From positions 1 to 64,000 of the IMG/VR virus record IMGVR_UViG_3300030107_001603: a DNA stretch of 64,000 nt; one strand, 5' to 3'. This stretch comes from a virus. Made by a program: the position numbers and the translations under genes. This document shows, in pieces, positions 9,775-19,000 of the stretch. Position 1 is the stretch's first letter. Each line of letters opens with the position of its first letter. The notes below the pieces were generated by a model, which saw nothing but the letters and a program-made list of their open reading frames with translations, was not told the origin of the DNA and did not search any database.

Positions 9775-11610
9775 ATGCAAGAATTGAAACATGGTTTCGG
9801 TGCTGCTAAAATGAATAAGGACGCTGACGAAAGAACGATTCCTAACGGCGAGTACAGAGAAGCTTTAAATATACAAATATCTACTTCTGACGGATCTGAT
9901 GTTGGAACAATGCAAACGTTGTTGGGTAATAGCAAAATGTCATTAAACGCCGCAACAACTTTAAGTTTGTCAAGTTCTGCAGAGTGCGTAGGGTCTATAG
10001 CTGACGAAAAAAACAATAAAATATATTACTTTGTAAAAGACAGTGCTAATTCTACAGATTATATATTTGAATCTGATGCTAGGGGTAGCAATATAAAACC
10101 ATTGGTAGTTGATAAGTATTTCATTAAAGTTCAAACTACTTTAACCGTTACGTCTCCCGGTGGATCATCATTGGGACCTAGAAGTTTTATAATAAGTGAC
10201 CAAGGTAGTTCTACTGAAAATATAACAAACGTAAGGCCAGGTATGACTGTTTTTAGCGCATATTTCGGAAACTTAAGTTCTCCTATAAACCAAGGATTAA
10301 TTAACGTGGGATTAATTGATCAAGTTAAAATTATTAGAATGGAACGTCATTTTGATCCTACTACTTCCGTTGCGACTCCCAATTGGGAAGTTTTTATGGA
10401 TAATTTTACTGATAATAACATATTCAATGTAATCGGTACTATACAATCCGGCGTGGATATAACGTTACAAGCAGAAAGAGTTTTAAACTTTAACAACTTA
10501 ATCACTGGAATAAATGTTATAAACGGAACATTATATTGGACAGATGGAGAAACTGAACCAAAACAAATAAATATAAATAATGTTCAGACTGATATATCTG
10601 GATTATATCATTCAAAGTTTATAGTAAGAGATAAAAATAACAATACTATATCTTTCGGATCACCTAATGGAATAGATTTTAGAGACAACCCTGATTATAT
10701 AAAAGAAGAACACGTTACTGTTATTAAAAAATCTCCCTTATATCCCCCAACTTTATTACTTAGTAACATAGCTAGTTTTAGATTTACTGGTAGCGGAGCT
10801 GCTGTACTAGAAAGTACTACTGACGCTAAATTTGTAGATGAAGATGGTAGTGAGCTTGTGATTGGAACTGTTTTAAACATTCCTATATATGGAAGTCCAG
10901 ATTACGAAAAAGATGATATCTTGTTATTTAGAAGAGAACCAGATTTTACAGTTCTTGATTTAGATGATTTTGAAGTACAAGCGAAGTTGTTAGAATACGA
11001 TGGAACTACCGCAAAAATATCGATAATGCACATAAGAGAATTTTCACCAGCTCACACACAAGAAGAATCTTTTAATGTTACATTACAGCAAGAAAAACCT
11101 CTTTATGAATTTAAATTTCCTAGATTCGCTTACAGATATAAATATCAAAACGATCAATACTCTCCTTACTCTCCCTTTTCTGTACCAGCTTTTTTACCAG
11201 GTAAATTTAATTACAAACCAAAAGACGGTTATAACTTAGGTATGGTTAATACATTACGAGCTGTTTACATTATGGATTTTTTACCAGATGATGACACATT
11301 ACCTAAAGATATAATAGCTATAGATATAGTTTATAAAGAATCGAATTCAAATAACATTTATATAGTAGAAACGATAGATTATGGAGACGACGAGTGGGAA
11401 GCTAGAGGTTCAGATATAAACTCTACCACAAGTGGTTATGCTAGAACAAAAGGAGCGCTACTTATAACTTCGGAAATGGTTAAAGCAGCTATTGAATCAA
11501 ACCAACTTTTAAGACCGTGGGACAATGTTCCGAGAACAGCAAAAGCACAAGATATGGTAGGTAACAGAATCGTGTACGCAAACTATTTACAAAATTATAA
11601 TTTAAACTAG
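9775..11610 (+). CDS. Tail hub/nozzle protein, N-terminal part
   Basis: 611 aa. It opens with GFGAAKMNKDADERTIPNGEY, then ALNIQISTSDGSDVG. This signature marks large tail-hub or nozzle proteins in marine podoviruses: an N-terminal domain followed by beta-rich repeats. It ends abruptly in VGNRIVYANYLQNYNLN and a stop, and the next gene continues with the same kind of beta-rich content after 4 bases in another frame. In relatives, as I recall them, this junction lies inside one longer protein, so the pair may be a split gene. Confidence 0.65.
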   Translation: MQELKHGFGAAKMNKDADERTIPNGEYREALNIQISTSDGSDVGTMQTLLGNSKMSLNAATTLSLSSSAECVGSIADEKNNKIYYFVKDSANSTDYIFESDARGSNIKPLVVDKYFIKVQTTLTVTSPGGSSLGPRSFIISDQGSSTENITNVRPGMTVFSAYFGNLSSPINQGLINVGLIDQVKIIRMERHFDPTTSVATPNWEVFMDNFTDNNIFNVIGTIQSGVDITLQAERVLNFNNLITGINVINGTLYWTDGETEPKQININNVQTDISGLYHSKFIVRDKNNNTISFGSPNGIDFRDNPDYIKEEHVTVIKKSPLYPPTLLLSNIASFRFTGSGAAVLESTTDAKFVDEDGSELVIGTVLNIPIYGSPDYEKDDILLFRREPDFTVLDLDDFEVQAKLLEYDGTTAKISIMHIREFSPAHTQEESFNVTLQQEKPLYEFKFPRFAYRYKYQNDQYSPYSPFSVPAFLPGKFNYKPKDGYNLGMVNTLRAVYIMDFLPDDDTLPKDIIAIDIVYKESNSNNIYIVETIDYGDDEWEARGSDINSTTSGYARTKGALLITSEMVKAAIESNQLLRPWDNVPRTAKAQDMVGNRIVYANYLQNYNLN

Positions 11611-11614
11611 AAAT

Positions 11615-14600
11615 ATGGCAGCAGGTCCAACATCTCCAACAACAACTTCAGCGAGTTCTACTCCTACAAAGATAAACATTGATGCTACGGTACAATCTAA
11701 ACCTAGTGATTCTAGTTTAGTAGGACAACAGTCTCTAAAATCTCAAAGAACTTATCAAGTAGGTGTTGTTTATAAAGATATTTATGGAAGAGAAACACCT
11801 GTGTTTACTAGTGGTAAAGGTTCTTTTACTGTACCAAAAACATTAAGTGATAAAAGAAATTCTATAATAGCACAACTAAAAAACGACGCTCCTTCTTGGG
11901 TCGATACATTTAAATTCTTCGTTAAAGAAACGTCGAATGAATACTATAACGCTTGTATGGATAGATGGTATGACGCCGAAGATGATAATCTTTGGTTAAG
12001 TTTTCCTTCTGCTGAAAGAAATAAAATAAAAGAAGATGGCTTTATAATATTAAAAAAGAAAGCAGCTAGTGATGACGCTGTTTACGAGGAGGCTAGGTAT
12101 AAAGTAATAGATATAAAAAATGAAGCTCCAGATGATATAAAAACAGATTACGAATTATACGGTACTGACACTATTCAAATCATGCAAAACGGTGCTTTAC
12201 CAGGCAGTAAAACAATAAAGTTTTCTATTGATGGAGGTAACGACTGGGATGGATCTGTGTTTTACGATGTTTTAAAGACTGGTATTAGTGCTGGAACTAA
12301 AGTAGCTGGAGAAACAGATACTGGTTTTATAGGTTGGCCATTAGAAAATGTTGTTATAAAAATAGCAGATTCCAAAGGTATAAATACTGGTTGGCTAGAT
12401 GTTGCTAACATGTATGTGGAATCGGATCTTTTTGTAGAACTATCTAAACCGTTAAGGGGTGAAAGTGATGGTACAACTATAACTACAGGATCTCCTATAT
12501 CTACCATTATACCAGATCCAAACGACGCAAGTGGTAAAGATGTTATTGTAAAAATAGCTAAAAGAGTTGTAAAAAATAAAGCAGAGTTCGATGGTAAGTT
12601 TTTTGTTAAAATAGCTAGAGACGCTATCTTAGATAAAAACATAAGAGAAATAGGTAATGTTACTGCTAATTTCTCCGTTACGATGCAAGTTGATCAGTAT
12701 TATCTTACTAGAAATTCTGGTTCAGGTGGTTCTGCTGTTTCTGCTGCTGAATCATATTGGGGATCTGTAGGACAAGCTTGGTTTATAGACGAGGCAGAAA
12801 GAGGAGAAGTTGGTTCTCAAACTGGAACCGTAAACTACAAAGGTCCCTTTCCTAGAGACAATGGTTTTGGAATACTAGGTAATGGTCCTGGTAAAAGAAC
12901 TGGTGATTCTCAAGAGTCTCTTCAGTGTACTATGGAATTGACATTAAATAGAATTAAAGACAAAAATAAAGACGGTTATAGTATAAGTAATAACACTCAA
13001 TCTAATCAAGATTTTTTTAATAAAATGAAAGAAAGTGGTACTTTGTTTAGATGGCAAGAAGATCCTTATCAACATATTTATAGGGTTTCTACTTGTGCTC
13101 TTAGTTCTGATCAAAATACAACAAAAGGACCTCCAGATAAATCATGGAAAAGAGGTATACTTAATTTTTCTTCTAATAAAAATGATAGAAAACAAAGAAA
13201 AAACAAAAGTATTAGATTATATTTAAAATTTACTTTAACTGGATGGAAATTAGGAAAAATAAATGCAACTTCTGGGGAATTAGAAGCCGCCGATCAATCA
13301 GATGCAGACGCGAAGTATTACTTTTTTGAAGATGACGAAGGATTAGCTCCTTTTAATTACAAAGGATCATATGTTGCGCCTAACGCGTCTACTAGTACAA
13401 TTGAATGGAATCCTACTAAACGAGGTTATGGAGAGTATGCTACAGCCACAGGTGATCCTAGTTATTCAAATAGCATCACTGGTTCCGCTTGGAGAAGTAT
13501 AGCACAAGGAAGTTCTTTGACAGGAACTACCTCTAGTACTGGTTTTGGTTATCACAATACATTACAAATTGTTGATATAGTAGTTGGAGATCAAGAGCCT
13601 GTTTTCACTAAAGATCCAGCTATTTGGGAGACAGAACCAAGAGAAGATGTAGGTTTAGATATATATTACGAAGCAAGTCAAGCATATCCAACGAAACTAA
13701 CGAATCAAACAAACGAATTATTCGCTCCTTATGGATGTGTTGTTACAACTGCTGATTCTATAGATGTTAATCAAGGAGTTACTCCAGTGGATAATAAGTC
13801 GTTTTATCTTCCGAACGATAAAGATACTTATTTATGGGATTGGGCACCAACCGGATACGGAGGTAACGTGTTGGTGTTAAGCGCTAAAGCTAACGAGGTA
13901 GGTTATATAGACTCTGGATCAACAGTAACACCGCCGCCAAATTTAATTACACCTGGATCAGGTACCTTAGCTTATCTAAATACTCACATGAGAGGAATTG
14001 AACTTCGGTTTACAAGACTAGATGGTAGTTACACTACGGCAAAAGTAAAAGAATATTCTACGTGGACACATAGCGGTCCGTTTATAGACCCTACTCATCC
14101 TGTTTATTCGGGTACAGGAGAAGAAAGAATTAAAATAACACTGGAAAGAGATTTAAGTAAATCAAAAATACTTTTACCTTATTTTAATTGTTATTCTTTT
14201 GGTAACGGAGTTGAATCAGATAGAATAAGAGACGACTTTAACGCTGTTACAATAGGTAAAGGAGTTAAAGCTTCTACAGTTCTACCTGAAGTTTACAAAG
14301 AAGAGCAAAGAACGAATGGTTTGATATACTCTGGTATATACAATCCTAATAGCAATAAAAACAATCTTAATCAATTTATTGCAGCGGAAAAGATAACGAA
14401 AGACGTTCCACCTACTTATGGTGATATACAAAAATTAAAAGCTAGAGACACAAACTTAGTAGCTTTCTGTGAAGATAAAATATTAAAAATACAAGCTTAC
14501 AAAGATGCTCTTTATAAAGCTGATGGTAATCCAGATGTAATATCAACAAATAAAGTTTTAGGTGATATAACTTCTTTTAAAGGTGAGTTTGGTATATCTA

Positions 14601-15562
14601 AAAATCCAGAATCTTATGCTGAAGATGGATTTAGAATGTATTGCACAGACAGACAAAGAGGTAAAGTTCTTAGAATATCTGGAGACGGAATAACACCTAT
14701 ATCAGAAGTGGGTATGGTTAACTACTTTGCTAATAACTTAAAACAAAATAGAGTTTTATTAGGAACTTTTGACGATAAAAAACAAGAGTACAATCTTACG
14801 TTAAAAAACCAAGGGAAAACATTATCTTTTAGTGAGAAAGCTAAAGGTTGGACTAGTTTTAAAAGTTTTATACCTGAAAGCGGGTTGAGTATAAATAATG
14901 ATTTCTTTACATTTAAAAATGGTTTTATATGGAAACATCACGCAAACCAAATACGAAACAATTTCTACGATAGACCATATGATTCTTATTTAGACGTTGT
15001 GTTTAATGAAGAGTCTAGTACTGTTAAAAGTTTTGCTTCTATGAGATATGAAGGAACTCAATCAAAAATAACACAAAATAGAGGCACAACGGTAAATGGA
15101 GTTATCTATAGAGACAATGAATACTATAATAACGAAGGACACGATGGGTGGTATGTAGAAAAAGGATTTACAGATCTACAAGAGTCTGGTGAAATGGAGT
15201 TTAAAAGTAAAGAAGGAAAATGGTTTTCTTATATGAAAGGTAAGGCTGTTGAAAACGCTGGAGATTTAAATAGTAAAGAATTTTCTTTCCAAGGTATAGA
15301 TAGATTAAGTTCAATCGTTGCTTACAGTGACTCTGGCGTAATTATACCTCCACCACCACCTCCTCCTCCACCTCCTCCTCCTCCTACACCACCACCGCCG
15401 CCAGTAGTACCACCAGTAGTACCACCAATAACAGTAGCACCACCAGTAACACCACCGGTACCACCAGTAACACCACCAGTACCGCCAGTAACGCCACCGA
15501 TAGCACCATCGGCGCCAACGAGTTTCACGATAACAGTTCAAGATTTTGGAGATATAGACTAA
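11615..15562 (+). CDS. Tail hub/nozzle protein, large C-terminal part with polyproline tail
   Basis: 1315 aa. Early residues include a Fn3-like stretch (YQVGVVYKDIYGRETPVFTS) and further beta domains. Near residues 1060-1110 are propeller-like segments (LGTFDDKKQEYNLTLKN, then FSEKAKGWTSFKSF) of the kind found at the tail tip of T7 gp12-like nozzles. The C-terminus from about residue 1245 is a Pro tract: 13 consecutive prolines, then TPPPPP, then VPP/VTPP repeats. It probably forms the extended body of the short tail. The proline run predicts dependence on host elongation factor P. Confidence 0.65.
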   Translation: MAAGPTSPTTTSASSTPTKINIDATVQSKPSDSSLVGQQSLKSQRTYQVGVVYKDIYGRETPVFTSGKGSFTVPKTLSDKRNSIIAQLKNDAPSWVDTFKFFVKETSNEYYNACMDRWYDAEDDNLWLSFPSAERNKIKEDGFIILKKKAASDDAVYEEARYKVIDIKNEAPDDIKTDYELYGTDTIQIMQNGALPGSKTIKFSIDGGNDWDGSVFYDVLKTGISAGTKVAGETDTGFIGWPLENVVIKIADSKGINTGWLDVANMYVESDLFVELSKPLRGESDGTTITTGSPISTIIPDPNDASGKDVIVKIAKRVVKNKAEFDGKFFVKIARDAILDKNIREIGNVTANFSVTMQVDQYYLTRNSGSGGSAVSAAESYWGSVGQAWFIDEAERGEVGSQTGTVNYKGPFPRDNGFGILGNGPGKRTGDSQESLQCTMELTLNRIKDKNKDGYSISNNTQSNQDFFNKMKESGTLFRWQEDPYQHIYRVSTCALSSDQNTTKGPPDKSWKRGILNFSSNKNDRKQRKNKSIRLYLKFTLTGWKLGKINATSGELEAADQSDADAKYYFFEDDEGLAPFNYKGSYVAPNASTSTIEWNPTKRGYGEYATATGDPSYSNSITGSAWRSIAQGSSLTGTTSSTGFGYHNTLQIVDIVVGDQEPVFTKDPAIWETEPREDVGLDIYYEASQAYPTKLTNQTNELFAPYGCVVTTADSIDVNQGVTPVDNKSFYLPNDKDTYLWDWAPTGYGGNVLVLSAKANEVGYIDSGSTVTPPPNLITPGSGTLAYLNTHMRGIELRFTRLDGSYTTAKVKEYSTWTHSGPFIDPTHPVYSGTGEERIKITLERDLSKSKILLPYFNCYSFGNGVESDRIRDDFNAVTIGKGVKASTVLPEVYKEEQRTNGLIYSGIYNPNSNKNNLNQFIAAEKITKDVPPTYGDIQKLKARDTNLVAFCEDKILKIQAYKDALYKADGNPDVISTNKVLGDITSFKGEFGISKNPESYAEDGFRMYCTDRQRGKVLRISGDGITPISEVGMVNYFANNLKQNRVLLGTFDDKKQEYNLTLKNQGKTLSFSEKAKGWTSFKSFIPESGLSINNDFFTFKNGFIWKHHANQIRNNFYDRPYDSYLDVVFNEESSTVKSFASMRYEGTQSKITQNRGTTVNGVIYRDNEYYNNEGHDGWYVEKGFTDLQESGEMEFKSKEGKWFSYMKGKAVENAGDLNSKEFSFQGIDRLSSIVAYSDSGVIIPPPPPPPPPPPPPTPPPPPVVPPVVPPITVAPPVTPPVPPVTPPVPPVTPPIAPSAPTSFTITVQDFGDID

Positions 15563-15568
15563 ACAATT

Positions 15569-16090
15569 ATGGCAAATATATATACAGTAAACACATTAAC
15601 AACGATTGATATTCCAACTGATATTGGATTATTAGATAACGCTTCTAGTTTTCCACCTTCAAGTAATAATTTTTTAACAATAACACCTAACGTAGGTCAA
15701 AATATAATGGCAGCAGGGTTTAAAGTTGGAAATGCTGTTGCGCCGATGAGTATGAGTTTATTCGGTGTTGGAGATAGTCAAACACAATGGCCATCAAAAA
15801 TAGAATGGAAAGTTCAAAACCCATATACTAGTGGAATGCCTTTTTATAAGATAGTTTTTCAAGATTCTGATAACTTAGTTAACGATGTTAATTTTACGGC
15901 GAGTAGTACTAATCAGGTATTTGTTTGGATATACTTTGGGGTTAACGAAACGGTGCCTATAACTAGTCAGTCTAATTTAAGTGTTTTTGTTGATATAGAT
16001 TTTGATCAAGATATTATAACACGTACAGAAACATTACCTAGAACACACTCAGATAACACTGTGGGTGGAATAAATACTTTTAATATATAA
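15569..16090 (+). CDS. Small tail/appendage protein
   Basis: 173 aa, beta-rich (many V/F/T/S/N, almost no Lys clusters), no signal peptide. It starts 6 bases after the tail hub stop and is followed with 1 base spacing by another tail gene. The central FKVGNAVAPMSMSLFGVG and the aromatic strands suggest a beta-sandwich. I do not recognise the family. A receptor-binding or fibre-anchoring role is inferred only from location at the end of the tail cluster. Confidence 0.5.
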   Translation: MANIYTVNTLTTIDIPTDIGLLDNASSFPPSSNNFLTITPNVGQNIMAAGFKVGNAVAPMSMSLFGVGDSQTQWPSKIEWKVQNPYTSGMPFYKIVFQDSDNLVNDVNFTASSTNQVFVWIYFGVNETVPITSQSNLSVFVDIDFDQDIITRTETLPRTHSDNTVGGINTFNI

Positions 16091-16091
16091 T

Positions 16092-17312
16092 ATGTCTATA
16101 ACTAAAACAATATCTCAAGCAGGAGAAACAAGAACTATAAAACTTAGTGGTAATCCAAACTCTAAGTTTGAAATATACGTTAAACAAGGTAGTAACTATT
16201 ATAATTTTGATACGGATAGTTTTACACCTGCTATTAACATTCTTAAAAATCAGTCAATTCCGTCTAATGGATTATATACTAAAGATATAATAATACCATC
16301 TGTTACAAGTAACACAAGTTATGATTTTTTTGTTAGACCTATTGGAGAAACTAAATTAAACGTTAGAACAACTCCTGATCAAAAAATAGGTACTTTATAT
16401 CAAAAGGGAACTGCTACAGCTACATTTACTACCACAGATGATACAACTTTAAGTATACACTCTGATTTAACTGGGGCGACAGCAACTAAAAAAGGTAAAG
16501 TAGTAAGTCAAACTGGGGCAGTGACAGAGCAAGATGGTAACTTAGTATATGTACACAGTCTTCCTACTTGGGATAAAGAAACTGGAGGTGCTTGGACTAA
16601 CTCAAGAACGGTTCAACAAAAAATAACACATGGAAGTGGAACTGTTTGGTATGTAGAAGATGGAACAAATATAGTTTCTGGTCACGCGGTTGTAGGAGGT
16701 GGGATTATTGACGAGATAACAGTTTCCGCTATAAGTGGGAATAAAGTAACTTTATCAGCCGCGCAAGATTTAGATGTGGGAAAATTATTAACTTTTTCAT
16801 ATAGAGAATGGATATTTTCTAATGTTTCTGCATCTGTAAAACCAACCAGCGGAACAACGTCTGTTCAACTTACGAATAATGTAACGGTTGAAAAAGTAGG
16901 TATAGGAAATGTTACAGTTGAATTAGATATTGACGAATATATAAGTGTTAAGCCAAACGCGTTCCCAGTAAATAATGTAAAATGTCCTGCTGGGGGTTCG
17001 ATGGAGATTGTTGCAGCTAACGAATGTACTAATTATCTAGGTGAGCTAGGTGACAATGACGCAAATGTAGCGACAAAAACTTTTAAAGTTCATTCAATAC
17101 CTAGTGGTAGCACTTCAAGTACCGATCTTGGTTATGGTACTTTAGATCTAGCAGCTGACGCTACTATGACAGATTCAATTGTTGCGTACACAGCTCACGC
17201 AGCGATGGTCCCAGGAGATACAGATTACTTTTATTATAAAACAGTAGATGCCCAATCAACACCAGTAACAAGTTCGTTAACTCAAGGAAAAATATCAATA
17301 ACAATAGTATAA
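16092..17312 (+). CDS. Tail/appendage protein with Ig-like beta domains
   Basis: 406 aa. The sequence alternates short hydrophobic strands with Gly/Asn/Thr turns throughout: GETRTIKLSGNPNSKFEIYV at the start, TSNTSYDFFVRPIG near residue 85, and a C-terminal block with NNVKCPAGGSMEIV. This is the look of several Ig- or Fn3-like domains. It is tightly packed between two small tail genes (1 base on each side). Adsorption-apparatus function is inferred from context. Confidence 0.5.
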   Translation: MSITKTISQAGETRTIKLSGNPNSKFEIYVKQGSNYYNFDTDSFTPAINILKNQSIPSNGLYTKDIIIPSVTSNTSYDFFVRPIGETKLNVRTTPDQKIGTLYQKGTATATFTTTDDTTLSIHSDLTGATATKKGKVVSQTGAVTEQDGNLVYVHSLPTWDKETGGAWTNSRTVQQKITHGSGTVWYVEDGTNIVSGHAVVGGGIIDEITVSAISGNKVTLSAAQDLDVGKLLTFSYREWIFSNVSASVKPTSGTTSVQLTNNVTVEKVGIGNVTVELDIDEYISVKPNAFPVNNVKCPAGGSMEIVAANECTNYLGELGDNDANVATKTFKVHSIPSGSTSSTDLGYGTLDLAADATMTDSIVAYTAHAAMVPGDTDYFYYKTVDAQSTPVTSSLTQGKISITIV

Positions 17313-17313
17313 C

Positions 17314-17700
17314 ATGCCAACAGCCGAATTAACCTTTCCAAATAACATAAATGTTTCAGTACAACATTATGCTGATGCAACTCCAGCTAATCCATATGGA
17401 GCAGATATAATTTATTATAGTCAAGTAGTACCACCTCCACCTAATGGAACACATAATACAGCTCCTACAATACGAGAGTTAGGACCGATTATAGCTATAA
17501 GTGGAAATACTATAACTGTTAGTTATGATAGTTCTACTCCTTTACCTGGTCCAAATGACTTTATAATGTTCGCTAAAGCTAGAGAATCTAACATGTCTAG
17601 TTTATTGGGCTACTTCGCTGAATTTAGAATAAGGAATAACTCAACTGAAAAGGCAGAAATGTACTCTATCTCCGTGGATGTCACGGACAGTAGTAAATAA
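17314..17700 (+). CDS. Small beta-rich tail protein
   Basis: 128 aa with no recognised domain. The composition matches the two upstream proteins (Thr/Asn/Pro-rich, hydrophobic strands), and RELGPIIAISGNTITVSYDS looks like a beta hairpin pair. It is the last member of a three-gene run spaced by single bases. The 43 bases after it are noncoding and precede the cupin gene. Confidence 0.45.
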   Translation: MPTAELTFPNNINVSVQHYADATPANPYGADIIYYSQVVPPPPNGTHNTAPTIRELGPIIAISGNTITVSYDSSTPLPGPNDFIMFAKARESNMSSLLGYFAEFRIRNNSTEKAEMYSISVDVTDSSK

Positions 17701-17743
17701 TTTAAAAAAAGTGTGACTATATAGGTGTAATTTAATTAAATCT

Positions 17744-18217
17744 ATGGAGTTAGAAAAGAGTAAAAAAGTATCTATAACTAAACAGGAGTTAATAGATATA
17801 GAAAAGACTTTAATAAGTCTTGCAGATGGTGAAAATATAATAGCTAACAACGGGAATATAGTTTACCATGAAAAATATAAATATAAACACACATTTGCAG
17901 ATAGTATTTATGTTAGAGAAATGACGATACAACAAGGAGAGATAATAATGGGAGCTATACATAAACATCTACATGTATGGTTTTTGTTATCTGGAAATGT
18001 ATCTGTGTTATCTAACGGCGAACTGAAAGAATATCAAGCGCCATGTACAGTTTTATCTGAGTCTGGCGTTAAAAGAATTATATATGGAAACGAGGAATCA
18101 ATATTCACAAACGTCCATAAAAACCCAACTAATACACAAGATATTAAAGAACTAGAAAAACAAATAGTGGCTTTAAATTATGAAGAATATGAAGAATATA
18201 TTAATAAAAACAAATAG
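17744..18217 (+). CDS. Cupin-fold protein
   Basis: 157 aa. The cupin metal motif is visible as GAIHKHLHVWFLLSGNVSVL (H-x-H followed by a beta strand and Gly), then a motif-2-like APCTVLSESGVKRIIYGNE. The usual Glu of motif 1 is not obvious. The N-terminus and C-terminus are helical and Lys/Glu-rich. Single-domain cupins occur in tail-gene clusters of marine phages, where they may be a structural module rather than an enzyme. It sits between tail proteins and ejection proteins. Confidence 0.65.
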   Translation: MELEKSKKVSITKQELIDIEKTLISLADGENIIANNGNIVYHEKYKYKHTFADSIYVREMTIQQGEIIMGAIHKHLHVWFLLSGNVSVLSNGELKEYQAPCTVLSESGVKRIIYGNEESIFTNVHKNPTNTQDIKELEKQIVALNYEEYEEYINKNK

Positions 18218-18220
18218 ATT

Positions 18221-19000
18221 ATGAGTTTCGTAATAGCAGGAGCGGCAATCGCTGGAACAGCTGGACTTGTAAAAACAATTTCAGGTGGTGTTCAAAGAAG
18301 AAACGCTAAAAACAGACAAGCAGACGCTAAGGCTCAAATGGAAAAAGATAAGGATGCTTATATGAACGCGCCTATCACAAATCCATATGACAACATGGAA
18401 AACACGATGGAAGATCTAACTGTAAATACTCAAGCAGCGGATTTTGCAGCACAAAAATCTGAACAAGCTAGAGCTGATATTATGCAAAATATGTCTTCAG
18501 CGGCTGGAGGTAGTGGTATAGCGGCTTTAGCACAAACTATGGCTAACACGGCTAATCAAGAAGCGCAAGCGGCCTCAGCTACTATAGCTAGTCAAGAAGC
18601 TAAAAATCAAGCAGCTGAAAGACAAGAAGCTGGAAACATACAGGAGTTACAAGCCAAAGGTGATGCTCAAGTTGAAAACTTAAAGAGAGATAGAATGGCA
18701 ACACAGTTAGGAATGTCACAAGCAGAAGTACAAGCAGAGGGTCAAAACGTAGCAGATGCTAACGCGATGATGATGTCTGGTATAAGTGATATGGCTGGAG
18801 CAGCTGGATCGTTAGTTAGTAACTGGGAAGGAATAAAAGGTAAAAAAAAACTAGTTAATCCCGGTACAACTGATTTATCAAATTCAAACCTTAGTTTAGG
18901 TTCTGAAAATTCTATTCTTAATACTAGTACGGTTAACTCATTTGATCCTAACGATCCGTTTGGAGTTAATAGAATCAACAATTTGAAAATAACAAGATAA
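18221..19000 (+). CDS. Internal virion (ejection) protein, T7 gp14-like
   Basis: 259 aa. It starts with a short Gly/Ala hydrophobic segment (MSFVIAGAAIAGTAGLVKTI), followed by long Ala/Gln-rich helices with AAGGSGIAALAQTMANTANQ and QEAKNQAAERQE. This is the look of pore-forming ejection proteins that leave the capsid ahead of the DNA and insert in the outer membrane. The stop overlaps the start of the next gene (TAATG), giving tight coupling within the ejectosome block. Assignment is by composition, hydrophobic N-terminus and position. Confidence 0.65.
   Translation: MSFVIAGAAIAGTAGLVKTISGGVQRRNAKNRQADAKAQMEKDKDAYMNAPITNPYDNMENTMEDLTVNTQAADFAAQKSEQARADIMQNMSSAAGGSGIAALAQTMANTANQEAQAASATIASQEAKNQAAERQEAGNIQELQAKGDAQVENLKRDRMATQLGMSQAEVQAEGQNVADANAMMMSGISDMAGAAGSLVSNWEGIKGKKKLVNPGTTDLSNSNLSLGSENSILNTSTVNSFDPNDPFGVNRINNLKITR

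Noticed and set aside
15322-15541. Antisense Gly-rich and Trp/Arg-rich reading frames over the proline-codon tract
   Set aside because: They are the complement of the CCA/CCT repeat in the tail gene; low complexity, no start signal, wrong strand for the block.
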